Assembly: GCF_002802905.1 (NCBI RefSeq)
Contig: NZ_PEBK01000003.1
Span: 81,701-145,700 of the forward strand
Reading direction: 5' to 3'
From: Bifidobacterium simiarum
GTDB lineage: Bacteria; Actinomycetota; Actinomycetes; Actinomycetales; Bifidobacteriaceae
Length of the DNA: 64,000 nucleotides
Positions 44,396-53,188 of this stretch are shown piece by piece. The position numbers and the translations under genes are program-made. The notes under the pieces were generated by a model. The model saw only the letters and a program-made list of their open reading frames with translations, made no database searches and was not told the origin of the DNA. The number at the start of each line of letters is the position of its first letter. Position 1 is the first letter of the stretch.

Positions 44396-44919
44396 TCCCG
44401 CGCCGGTACGCCATACTTTTCCGAACCACTCTTGGCCTTACTCGGCCAATCCGTTTACCAAGACCGCTTTTAAGGATCCGGAGATCTCACCGCGAACCAC
44501 ATGGGCTCGAGAGGAAGTCCAAGAAATCCCGAAATCCAGACTGTTCCGTCAGGCTTTTCCGAAGGAAGTCTTCCCCTAGGCTGAGTCCGGTAAAACGGCA
44601 GGCGAGTGAAGGCCCGAAGCACCTCGGCTTCCCCTTGAGGGGAAGATGGCCGGCGAAAGCCGGACGGATGATGTGACAAGCGAAGTCTCAATCAGCCAGT
44701 GCCCCCGCCGGCGGGGGCTGTCGAGCGGACGCGAGACTGAGGGTGGTCGAACCCCATTACACGGCAATTCAACCACCCCCAGTCTGCCTACGGCAGCCAG
44801 CCCCCGACATCTTATGCGACGTGCGCCTTCAAGGCGCACTGCTACGAGCGATCGCCGATCGTTCGTCCGGCGGGGGCGGACATTAGAGCGACGTCCCGCA
44901 ATTGGGGACGGCCCTTCGC
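44396..44919. repeat. Repeat-filled gap with three CCCTCAGTC-family copies
   Basis: Hairpin TTGGCC-TTACTC-GGCCAA at 44432-44449 follows the secreted protein gene. Reverse-strand family members lie at 44626-44676 and 44703-44748; a plus-strand member begins at 44771. In the last, the usual CCCCCG/CGGGGG arms (44801-44806 and 44871-44876) are split by about 64 bp containing smaller palindromes (GTGCGCCTTCAAGGCGCAC; CGATCGCCGATCG). No gene is supported here. Confidence 0.65.
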
Positions 44920-44960
44920 AAAAGCCTGATTGAAGGCAGTGCCTTCAATCACAGGCTTTT
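44920..44960 (-). terminator. Terminator hairpin overlapping the RCC1-protein stop codon
   Basis: AAAAGCCTG-ATTGAAGGC and GCCTTCAAT-CA-CAGGCTTTT pair with a two-base bulge. One arm is formed by the last three codons (AAA AGC CTG) and the stop of the gene; runs of A and T at the ends make it work in both directions. Confidence 0.8.
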
Positions 44961-47900
44961 CCATGCGACGCCCTCGCCGCGCCAGCCGGCCGCGACCACC
45001 GCACGGTACTCCGCGTAGCTCGTCGTGTACACATGCTCGCCGCCACCGTTGCCACGGCCGTTCTTCGGCTTGTGGTACGGCTTCGGGTTATAGAGCCTGT
45101 ACACGTCCCTGCCGGTCGGGCTGGTGTACCAGGCGATGCCCTCGTCCTTCCAGCCCAGACGCACGAGCATGTCGTGCTCCTTCTTGTTCAGCGTCCAGTT
45201 GTGGTTGCCGCTCCGGCGGTTGTACTCGCGGTACACCGGCTTCGCGCCCGGGGTGTCCTTGCTCACCGTGATGAACGCGGAGCCACCACGGTTCTCGTCA
45301 CGCCAGCCGAGCCTGACCAGCATGTCGTTCTCCGCCTTGTTGATCGTGTAGTGGTGCAGACCGGAGTTGCGGTTGTAGACACGGTAGACGGGCACCTGCT
45401 TGGCGATCTCCTTCTTGCCAACGGTCACGGTCAACGTTGCAGAGGCCGTGCCGGACTTCGCCGTAATCGTCGCCGTGCCATTCCGCAGTCCCAAAATCTT
45501 GCCGGACACATCGACGGATGCGACCTTCGGATCGGATGAGGACCACTGCACTCCAGCCAGAGTCGCGTTCGCCGGCGTAATCGACACACCCACCGATGCG
45601 GTCTGCCCCACGGTCAGCGACATCGTCTTGGCGGACAGTGTCACGCCCGTCGGAACCGTGATCTTTCCCTGATTCAGGAGCACGGCGTTGGATGTGGATT
45701 CCGGCTTGCCGTCACCGTTGGCATCCAGCTGCACCCCGTAGTTGCCATCGGCGCGCACCGACGACACCGTGAACCGGGAATTCGGCGTAACCGTCAGGTA
45801 CTGACTGCGATGCTCGACCCGCTTGCCGCCGTTCTGCACGTCCGTGTCGATCGTGGCAGTACCGTGTCCGGTGCCCTTAAGCGTGAACGAGTATTCACCC
45901 GGCGCACCATAGAGCACCATCATCTTCTTCGCATCGCCATTGCGCACGATGGTTTCGAAGTGACCATCGGCATTGTCCACGGAACCGGCCTGATTGGTCA
46001 GACTGGCAACGAGCCGTCCGCTGCGCCGTACCTCCACGTTCAGCGGGCATAGCACGGTCGCATACCACAGGTGCGGCGAATTGCTGTACCAAGTGGAATC
46101 CGGGGCGATCAGGTTCTTCTCCAGAGTCTGGATCTCCTTGGCATTGATCGCAGCATTGTCTCGCTGGGCCGGCTGCGCCCACCCGCCGTTGCCCTTGGCA
46201 AAACTCGGGTCGGAGAACGTCTTCTCGCCCTTCTCGTGAATCTTCAGCAGCATGGCAAGGCTGTACAGCACGGACTTCGCATCGTTGAGCTTGGCCACCG
46301 GATCGGTCCGCTCCTGCTCGAAACTCCGCATCGACGTGTTGTATCGCATGGCCAGCGCATACGCAATGTCGGTCTGGATACGCATGGTCTTCGCCGTGGC
46401 CGCCGCATTGACGGTGGACTTCAGTAGCGTGCTGGTCATCGCCGTGGAGGTCACCTGTGCGATCGCCACGTACGGGAGCTTCCTGGCCACCCATTCGTTG
46501 ATCTTCTTGTCGATCTCCTCCGACGCCTTGCCGTCGAGGTAGCCGAAGAATTCATCGACGAACTTGTCTCCGTTCAGCTGGATCGTCGTGGCCGCGTCGC
46601 CGGCAGCGGCGCGCACGGCCGGAATCGTGGCCTTCTTCTGCATGGAGCTGAGGATGGCAACATACATGCCGACGCGGTCCTGCATTTCCATAAGCCGTTG
46701 GATGTTGTTCCACGAATCGTTGAGGTCCTTGGCCTTGTTGAGATAGTCGTTGATCTTGCCGAGTTTCTCAACCTTGTCCGAGGCCTTGCCATAGAGCTCG
46801 GCGACCCTCGAAAGCCGGTTGAATCGCTGGAGGAAGTTCTGTGCACGCTGCATCTGTTGGAACGTGGAGCCGAACATGCGGTTGATCCTGACCGGATCGT
46901 TGATCTTCTCCTGATCGGACGCCACCTTATCGTAGACCGCCTTCACCTGATCGGCATAGTCGGAGAAGCTTTTGTATTGCTCCTGCGCCACCTTGGGGCT
47001 GGCGAGCGCGGCGGCAAGGATCTTCAGACCGGTGCGCTGCTCCTCGCTGGTGTTCTGCTTGAGCTGGTCCTGAGCCCACTGCCGGGCGGCGTCGTTGAAC
47101 TCCTCGATGAAGTTGTCCCGTGACGCGCCGGTGATCAGATCGTCGGAATCGTAGAGCGTGGCGAGAATCAGACTCTTGGCCTCGTCCTGCGTCATGTTGC
47201 GACTGGACACCAGACTGCCCTTCGTAGCCGCATCAATGAGATTCCACATACCGGAGAGCACATCCATATGCTGACTCTGCGCGGCAACCGAGTAACGGTT
47301 GTACCACAGCTGGGTCATGGTTTCATCGGAAAGCTTGTTGAGTTCCGAACTCACATCGGCATTGGCATCCCACTGTTCGATTCTGCGTACCAGCGTGAAG
47401 TCGGCGTTGCTGCGGCTCACCGGCAGACTCGCCTTGGCGCTTGCCTTGCCGGCGGTGGTCACGATCGCCGCACTGGCGTCGAAGGACTGCACATAGGTGT
47501 GCAGATACGAGTCGAGGATGTACACGTCGAACTTCGCGGTAACGCTCTTGTATGGCTTCAGCGTGACGGGATTGAGCAGACCCTTGACGTCCCGGACCCG
47601 CTCCTCCTTGTTCTGAGAGAAGCTCAGCCCCTTCGGCAGGGTCACCTTGGCGGAGGAGATGGTGAGCGACCGGTCCTCATGCTTATCGGACGCCTGCTCG
47701 TTGGTTACGGTGATCGACATCGGGATCTTCGATCCGATGTACTCGCCGTTGGAGAACCAGGCCGGGGAACTGGTGTAGGTAAGCGAGGAGCTTACCTTGG
47801 CCTTGGAATCGTCCGTGGACGTACCGCCCTGCACGTTGTCGCCGAACGGGGTTCGCGTGGCGATGTTGGATCCGGTCACTCCATAGGTGGACCGGCCGCA

Positions 47901-49112
47901 TGCGTAGATGGAGCCGTCGTCGGTCAGGACGAATGCGGTGAAGGCCTGACCGTCGGTCGGGGCCGCAGTGATGCCGATCGCGTTGCTGACACGGCTGAAA
48001 TCGTCGAGTTTGGCACCACTCAGACCGTACTGAGGCAGGTTGGAGGCGAAGCCGACGCCCCAGCTGTGCACCTTGCCGTCGGCGGTAATCGCCATGGCCC
48101 GGGGATTGAGATCGTTGGTCGACTGCGCATACAGTGTCCGCACGTTCGTCAGTCCGTCCACCGGAGTCGGAGAGACGGAGCCGGTCGTACCATGGTCGGC
48201 GTAGGAGTAGGCGTGACCGAGCTGTCCGTAGTCGCCGGCGCCCCACGTGTAGACCCGGCCGTTGCCGCTCAGCGTATAGGAGGTGCCGTAATCGGTCGAT
48301 GATTCGGTCGTGGTGGAGATCGTCTTCACACCGGACAGTCCGGGAACCGTGACCGGGGTGGAGCGATCCTTGCGATCGCCGAGGCCGAGCTGACCGACGT
48401 GGTTGCGTCCAGAAGCCTTCACCGTACCGTTGGCCATCAGAGCGAGATAGTATCCGTTGCCGGCCGTGACGGATCGTACGCCGGACAGGCCGGACACCCG
48501 GGTGGCACCCAGATTCAGCGAGGTTCGATCGGCGGCGTCAGCGGGGAGTCTGGTCGAGAACCTGACGACGCCGCCATCGGACAGCGTGGCATAGGCGACC
48601 TTGTTGGTGCTGTCCACGCTGACCGAGCGCACTCCGGACAGACCGCTGACCGGCAGGTACTTCGTCGGGTATCCTCCGACTGGAACAGACACCGTACCGT
48701 TCGTCCGAACCACGATCCCATTAGTGTCTTCGTTGAAGGTGCTTTCGGCCACGCCGGACAGCAACGTCTTGCCATCGATCAGATTGACCATATCGCCGTT
48801 GCGGGCCAGCGCCCTGGTATCACTCGTGATCCTCTTGATTCCGGTGAGCCCCTTGCGCTGGTAGGTCACCAGATTCGCGTTCATCGTCCACACCGTGCCG
48901 TCGGACAGCAGGACGTTCGGCGCCGCCGTCACATCGGGATCGGAATCCTCATAATTCGCCGCGATCTGCACCGGCTTGGCGGGCAGCTTCGACGCCGCAT
49001 TCGCCGTACCTACCAGCACATTGGACGCCAGCAGCGTCGCCACCGCGCAGACCAATGCGATCATGCCTTTGAGCATGACTCCGGACAGTCCCCTGCCCCT
49101 GTCTCTATTCAT
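44949..49112 (-). CDS. Large secreted RCC1-repeat / Big2 / DUF5648 surface protein
   Basis: A 1,387-residue exported protein. A signal peptide (about 1-40, ending TANAA) is followed by an RCC1/BNR-like beta-propeller region (about 45-450, with repeated SGLSGVRSV, NHVGQLGLGD and TWGAGDYGQLGH), a beta domain with a COG1361-like fold (about 460-590), a long helical region (about 600-1030), a beta region, a Big2 Ig-like domain (TLSAKTMSLTVGQTASVGVSITPANATLAGVQWSS, near 1190-1260) and three DUF5648 repeats (YRVYNRNSGLHHYTINKAEND-type). No LPXTG motif is visible. Probably a wall-associated or released protein binding glycans or host material; its role is unknown. ATG 49112 is preferred because the signal peptide follows at once. 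Confidence 0.8.
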   Translation of the reverse strand: MNRDRGRGLSGVMLKGMIALVCAVATLLASNVLVGTANAASKLPAKPVQIAANYEDSDPDVTAAPNVLLSDGTVWTMNANLVTYQRKGLTGIKRITSDTRALARNGDMVNLIDGKTLLSGVAESTFNEDTNGIVVRTNGTVSVPVGGYPTKYLPVSGLSGVRSVSVDSTNKVAYATLSDGGVVRFSTRLPADAADRTSLNLGATRVSGLSGVRSVTAGNGYYLALMANGTVKASGRNHVGQLGLGDRKDRSTPVTVPGLSGVKTISTTTESSTDYGTSYTLSGNGRVYTWGAGDYGQLGHAYSYADHGTTGSVSPTPVDGLTNVRTLYAQSTNDLNPRAMAITADGKVHSWGVGFASNLPQYGLSGAKLDDFSRVSNAIGITAAPTDGQAFTAFVLTDDGSIYACGRSTYGVTGSNIATRTPFGDNVQGGTSTDDSKAKVSSSLTYTSSPAWFSNGEYIGSKIPMSITVTNEQASDKHEDRSLTISSAKVTLPKGLSFSQNKEERVRDVKGLLNPVTLKPYKSVTAKFDVYILDSYLHTYVQSFDASAAIVTTAGKASAKASLPVSRSNADFTLVRRIEQWDANADVSSELNKLSDETMTQLWYNRYSVAAQSQHMDVLSGMWNLIDAATKGSLVSSRNMTQDEAKSLILATLYDSDDLITGASRDNFIEEFNDAARQWAQDQLKQNTSEEQRTGLKILAAALASPKVAQEQYKSFSDYADQVKAVYDKVASDQEKINDPVRINRMFGSTFQQMQRAQNFLQRFNRLSRVAELYGKASDKVEKLGKINDYLNKAKDLNDSWNNIQRLMEMQDRVGMYVAILSSMQKKATIPAVRAAAGDAATTIQLNGDKFVDEFFGYLDGKASEEIDKKINEWVARKLPYVAIAQVTSTAMTSTLLKSTVNAAATAKTMRIQTDIAYALAMRYNTSMRSFEQERTDPVAKLNDAKSVLYSLAMLLKIHEKGEKTFSDPSFAKGNGGWAQPAQRDNAAINAKEIQTLEKNLIAPDSTWYSNSPHLWYATVLCPLNVEVRRSGRLVASLTNQAGSVDNADGHFETIVRNGDAKKMMVLYGAPGEYSFTLKGTGHGTATIDTDVQNGGKRVEHRSQYLTVTPNSRFTVSSVRADGNYGVQLDANGDGKPESTSNAVLLNQGKITVPTGVTLSAKTMSLTVGQTASVGVSITPANATLAGVQWSSSDPKVASVDVSGKILGLRNGTATITAKSGTASATLTVTVGKKEIAKQVPVYRVYNRNSGLHHYTINKAENDMLVRLGWRDENRGGSAFITVSKDTPGAKPVYREYNRRSGNHNWTLNKKEHDMLVRLGWKDEGIAWYTSPTGRDVYRLYNPKPYHKPKNGRGNGGGEHVYTTSYAEYRAVVAAGWRGEGVAWKSL

Positions 49113-49422
49113 ACCTGTCTTCTTCCTCTGATACGAACTGCAATCACGGAACGACTGGCATAAGGAGGCATACCGCAACGCTTCCCCATCCGGCTGCACA
49201 GCATACAGTCTCATCATTTACGACAGTCCCCATCCTTCTCCCCCCGATCGACATCCATAGTGCATACCGATGGGAACCCAACCTCGTCATCGTTGCCACC
49301 TTATTTACCCCTTATCTCGGGCATTAATCCATCTCTCCACGCACACCCCCGCACCTTCGCACAAACGGCCGGCGAGTGCCACAAGACCCTGAAACCGTTG
49401 GAATACCGCCGAAAACGGCATG
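49113..49422. other. Upstream region of the RCC1-repeat protein
   Basis: About 310 bp between the large surface-protein gene and the tRNA-Ser terminator. A TTGGGT and TATGGA pair with 16-bp spacing on the minus strand near 49255-49285 could be the promoter. I see no gene and no repeat of the dispersed families. Confidence 0.4.
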
Positions 49423-49455
49423 AAAAAGGGGTTCCGGCCGATCGGCTGGAACCCC
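49423..49455 (-). terminator. Terminator of the tRNA-Ser gene
   Basis: On the minus strand GGGGTTCC-AGCC-GATC-GGC-CGGAACCCC is followed by TTTTTC seven bases after the tRNA 3' end. Confidence 0.85.
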
Positions 49456-49461
49456 TAGAGG

Positions 49462-49547
49462 CGGATAAGGCGAGATTCGAACTCGCGGAGGGGGGTGCCC
49501 TCACACGCTTTCGAGGCGTGCTCCTTCGACCGCTCGGACACTTATCC
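49462..49547 (-). tRNA. tRNA-Ser (anticodon CGA)
   Basis: The 86-base sequence folds as a class II tRNA: acceptor arms GGATAAG/CTTATCC with discriminator G, anticodon stem CACGC/GCGTG around CTCGAAA (anticodon CGA), a long variable arm typical of Ser, and T-loop GAGTTCGAATCTC. CCA is not encoded. It reads UCG codons and stands alone. Confidence 0.93.
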
Positions 49548-49698
49548 ATTCGTTACCTTGAACAGGCAACTTGTATAGTATGCCACAACCCTGCGACCTT
49601 GGCAAATCCAGAAGGATTCGTGTCGTGGTCGGGAGGGTATCCAAAAACGCAGCCTCACAACTCCGCTATTTCACCCCGAAAAAGGCCTTTCGCACGCC

Positions 49699-50508
49699 CT
49701 ACAACCCGACATGTGAGGCTTCGTGCACGGAAGCGTTGACCCACTGGCTCTGCGTCACCTTGTCTCCGGAGAAAATGCCGATGTCGAGCATGCAATCGCG
49801 GTAGTCACGCCCGTGGGCGATGGTGATGTAGTTGTCGTCGACCAGACGATTATGCGTCGGATCGAGCCCCACCCAATGGTCCTTGTGATACACCTCCACC
49901 CACGCGTGCGTGGCGCCCTCGCCGCCGAGCAGCCCGGCGATGTATCGGGCGGTGAGCCCCACATGACGGCACACGGCGAGCATCACATGCGCGTAGTCCT
50001 GACACACGCCCTTGGCCTGGGTCAGCGCCTCCTCGGCCGTGGTGCGGATCGTGGTGGACTTGGGCGTGTAGGTGAACGCCTTGTAGACCTCGTCCATCAC
50101 CACCGAGGCCACCGCCACCGGGGATCCGGTATTGTGCTCGTGGCGCAGACGGTCCTTGCACCGCTCGGTCAGCGCGGTGATCGACGGCCCCGGAATGGTC
50201 AGCGCCGAATCGAAGCGGTACAGCGGCTTGTAGATCTCGGATTTGATGTGCTCGTTGTCCACGAAGGCGATGCCGGTGACCCGGTAGCCGAAATGGTCAT
50301 GCGGTTCGGGAATGAACCCGGTCATCACCACCGAATCGAAGGAGTCGATGGCCTTCTCCGCCTCGACCTCCGGATCGATCACCACCTTGGTGTCCACCAC
50401 CTGCTGCCGCGGTCCGGTGGCGGGGATGCATCGAAGCTGAAAACGATGATCGGTCACCGGCGAACTGAACGTCAGCTTCATCGCATAGTCAAAATACAGT
50501 TTCTTCAA
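49699..50508 (-). CDS. Transglutaminase-like protease family protein
   Basis: A 269-residue protein with the papain-like transglutaminase fold: catalytic Cys in QAKGVCQDYAHVMLAVCRHVG (near 165), His in GGEGATHAWVEVY (near 195) and Asp in WVGLDPTHN (near 210). The N-terminal half (KKLYFDYAMKLTFSSPVTDHRFQLRCIP) is the beta domain common to this group. A TTG at 50508 is chosen as start because AAGGAG lies nine bases upstream; no suitable ATG precedes it. The gene follows the ATP-grasp/alpha-E fusion at 227 bp on the same strand. That pair is widespread in bacteria and thought to make or process a peptide or peptide tag; the product is unknown. Confidence 0.85.
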   Translation of the reverse strand: MKKLYFDYAMKLTFSSPVTDHRFQLRCIPATGPRQQVVDTKVVIDPEVEAEKAIDSFDSVVMTGFIPEPHDHFGYRVTGIAFVDNEHIKSEIYKPLYRFDSALTIPGPSITALTERCKDRLRHEHNTGSPVAVASVVMDEVYKAFTYTPKSTTIRTTAEEALTQAKGVCQDYAHVMLAVCRHVGLTARYIAGLLGGEGATHAWVEVYHKDHWVGLDPTHNRLVDDNYITIAHGRDYRDCMLDIGIFSGDKVTQSQWVNASVHEASHVGL

Positions 50509-50654
50509 CCGTGTCAGCTCCTTATGCCCTGTATGCCCTGCCATTTGCGAGTCGCTACAGTCTACCCTACCGCCTCCCCCACTCGCATGACACGCTGCGA
50601 CCACCGGACGGCGGGGCTTCAGTCAGCAGACCGGAACCGAAGCCCCAACCAACC

Positions 50655-50745
50655 AGCAGGCAAGGCAGAATCCTCAGCCGGCAAGGCAGAATCCGCAGAA
50701 TCCTCAGCCGGCCAATCGAGCAGTCAGCCGAATCCTCAGTCGGCC
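50655..50745 (-). repeat. Tandem copies of the ATP-grasp gene end
   Basis: On the gene strand the true end GGCCGACTGAGGATTCGGC is followed by GGCCGGCTGAGGATTCTGC and TGCCGGCTGAGGATTCTGC plus partial units. Each copy has the terminal-codon-plus-TGA segment. Confidence 0.8.
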
Positions 50746-52919
50746 ACACTCCCACCGGCGAGGTTCATCGCGGAGATCTCGCTGAGCGGCTTCAGCGCGG
50801 CGGCGGTCACGCGGTCGGAGAAGCCCTGCTGGAACCGGGTGAGCGCCTCGGCCAGCTCGGGGTAGCCACGGCCGGGCAGCTGGCCGATCAGCCAGCGAAG
50901 CCCGGAGGCGAAGCATTCCGGCACCGGCAGACCGTCGAGCGTGACCGCGTAGCCGATCAGCTTGGTCATCGGCGGCTTGAGCTCGGGACCGGTGGCCTTG
51001 AGACGGGTGTACAGGTCGAGCCGTTCGAGATACTTGCCGATGAACAGGAACGACTTGAGCGTCTGGTCCTCCACCGAGTTCTCGATCGCACCCCAGAAGG
51101 CGAGCATGTCGTCCTCCACGTCGCGCTGGTCGTAGATGTCCTCGGCGTCGGAGGACCGGCTGGAGGCGTCGGCGATGGAGCTCAGCGCCAGTTCCACGTA
51201 CTGCAGGACGCGCGAGCTCAGTTCCGGCCGCAGGATCACCGCGTTGTTGAACGCGCAGTCCATGGCGCTGCGCACCGAGTTCGGATTGTTCGGGTCGTAC
51301 AGGAAGTTCTGGATGAACGCGTCGAAGTCCTCGAAGTCCTCGGGCAGGTCGAGCGCGCGGGCGAACGGGCGGAACGCGTCCACGTCGGTGTCCATCACGT
51401 GATCGTAGAACGGGAAGAACCGGGTGAGCGTGGTGAACACGCGTTCGGTGTAGCGGCCGAGCCAGTAGAGGTTGTCGGCCTTGGACGCGGTGAGCAGCGA
51501 CAGCGAGTGACGGGTCGATTCGGGGGCCACGGAGATCTTCTCCCCCTTGAACTCGTCCAGCGTGGGCGTATGGTCGCCGGCCAGCACCCAGGTGTCCTTG
51601 AAGCCGCCTCCCTGCGAGGAGTTGACGATCATCTGCCCGGGCACCGAGGAGTATCGGGTCAGGCCCGAATACCACACGCGCGTATCCGGTCCGGTGACCA
51701 CGAACGCACGCAGATCGGCCTTGCGCGGCTCCTGACGGCCGGTGACCGGATCGACCACGTCGATGTCGCGGAACTGGACGACCTCCTGGGCGATGAACCG
51801 GCGCGGATCGGCCTTGATCCGATCGGCCAGCTCCTCGCGCTGCCGGGAGTCGAGCGACGAGCCGAACACGACGCCGTATCCGCCGGCCTCGGCCACGTCC
51901 TTGATCACCAGTTCGCCCAGTCGGTCGAGCACGGTCTTGCGGTCCTCGTTGAACATCGGCATGTAGGTGGGGGCGTTGTGCAGGATCGGATCCTCGTGCA
52001 GATAGTACTGGATCATCGCCGGCACGAAGTAGTAGATCGCCTTGTCGTCGGCCGCGCCGTTGCCGGGGGCGTTCATGATGGCCACGTTGCCCGCGCGGTA
52101 GGCGGCGAGCAGCCCGGGCACACCGATCACCGAATCGGCGTTGAACGCGAACGGGTCGAGGTATTCGTCGGAAAGACGGCGATACACCACGCCCACGCGA
52201 TGCTTGCTGCCGGAGTAGTCGACGAAGTACAGCTTGTTCTGCTCGACCTCGAGATCCTCGGGGAAGGCCAGCACGGCGCCGGTCTTCTCGGCCAGATACG
52301 CGTGTTCGAAGAACGCGGAGTTGAACCGGCCGGGGGTGAGCACCACGGAGATGCCCTCGGTGGAGACGAAGTCCATGGATCGCCGCAGCAGCAGCGGGTA
52401 GGCGCGGTTGTCGCGCACATGCACGTCGCGGAACAGCTTGGGAGAGATGCGACGTTCGATGTCGCGCACGAACAGCGGGTAGCTGGCGCCGGAGGGGATG
52501 CGCAGATTGTCCTCGAGCACCCACCAGCGACCGTCCTCGCCCTGGACGAGATCCTCGCCGGCGATGTGCGCGAACACGCCGGCCGGCGGGGTGACGCCGT
52601 TGACCTGCGGGAAGTAGCCCGCGGACGTGTACACGTATTCCTCGGGGATCACGCCATCATGGATGATGCGCTTGTCGGAGTAGATGTCCTTGAGGTAGGC
52701 GTTGAGCGCGTCGACGCGCTGCTTGAGGCCCGCTTCGAGTTCGTCGAATTCGTCGGATTCGATGATGCGCGGGATCGGATCGTACGGGAACAGCTGGTCG
52801 TGATACTGCCCGTTCTTGTAGATGCCGAACCGCACACCGTTACGGCTGAGCTCGCGGTTGATCGCCTGCCTGCGATCGACCAGATCAGAAGCCATCTTCT
52901 GCGCCATGGACTGTATCAC
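50736..52919 (-). CDS. Circularly permuted ATP-grasp / alpha-E domain fusion protein
   Basis: A 727-residue protein. Residues 1-430 are the circularly permuted ATP-grasp family (DUF404/DUF407): NRELSRNGVRFGIYKNGQYHDQLFPYDPIPRII, the metal/ATP motif WWVLEDNLRIPSGASYPLF, NAPGNGAADDKAIYYFVP and VIKDVAEAGGYGVVFG. Residues 450-727 are the alpha-helical alpha-E domain (ASKADNLYWLGRYTERVFTTLTRF ... FLFIGKYLERLDLYTRL). In many bacteria these two are separate genes beside a transglutaminase; here they are fused. ATP-grasp enzymes make amide bonds, so a peptide ligase is likely, but the substrate is unknown. GTG 52919 is preferred with GGAGG six bases upstream. Confidence 0.88.
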   Translation of the reverse strand: MIQSMAQKMASDLVDRRQAINRELSRNGVRFGIYKNGQYHDQLFPYDPIPRIIESDEFDELEAGLKQRVDALNAYLKDIYSDKRIIHDGVIPEEYVYTSAGYFPQVNGVTPPAGVFAHIAGEDLVQGEDGRWWVLEDNLRIPSGASYPLFVRDIERRISPKLFRDVHVRDNRAYPLLLRRSMDFVSTEGISVVLTPGRFNSAFFEHAYLAEKTGAVLAFPEDLEVEQNKLYFVDYSGSKHRVGVVYRRLSDEYLDPFAFNADSVIGVPGLLAAYRAGNVAIMNAPGNGAADDKAIYYFVPAMIQYYLHEDPILHNAPTYMPMFNEDRKTVLDRLGELVIKDVAEAGGYGVVFGSSLDSRQREELADRIKADPRRFIAQEVVQFRDIDVVDPVTGRQEPRKADLRAFVVTGPDTRVWYSGLTRYSSVPGQMIVNSSQGGGFKDTWVLAGDHTPTLDEFKGEKISVAPESTRHSLSLLTASKADNLYWLGRYTERVFTTLTRFFPFYDHVMDTDVDAFRPFARALDLPEDFEDFDAFIQNFLYDPNNPNSVRSAMDCAFNNAVILRPELSSRVLQYVELALSSIADASSRSSDAEDIYDQRDVEDDMLAFWGAIENSVEDQTLKSFLFIGKYLERLDLYTRLKATGPELKPPMTKLIGYAVTLDGLPVPECFASGLRWLIGQLPGRGYPELAEALTRFQQGFSDRVTAAALKPLSEISAMNLAGGSVAD

Positions 52920-53114
52920 TGCCTGCCTCCGCTGTCGTTTGCCTCTTCGTTTGCATGGCCGTATGCCCGTACTGCCCGTCGGCATGGCCATGCGCGGCGG
53001 AATGGCGGTCGGTGGCCGTTCCGCACATGACTGCTCCCAACGTAGTCACATGCGGTTAACGAACGGCCCCCGCAATGTTTCGAGTATGCTTCGGATGGCC
53101 GAACATGACGGCCC

Positions 53115-53180
53115 GGTCATGGCTGGCAGATCATGGCTGGCAGATCACGGCTGGCAGATCACGGCAGGCAGATCATGGCG
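53115..53180 (-). repeat. Tandem repeats after the truA stop
   Basis: On the gene strand CTGCCAGCCRTGAT-type 14-mers occur four to five times, beginning about 20 bases after the truA stop. Each contains TGA. Confidence 0.75.
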
Positions 53181-53188
53181 TCGTCCGT

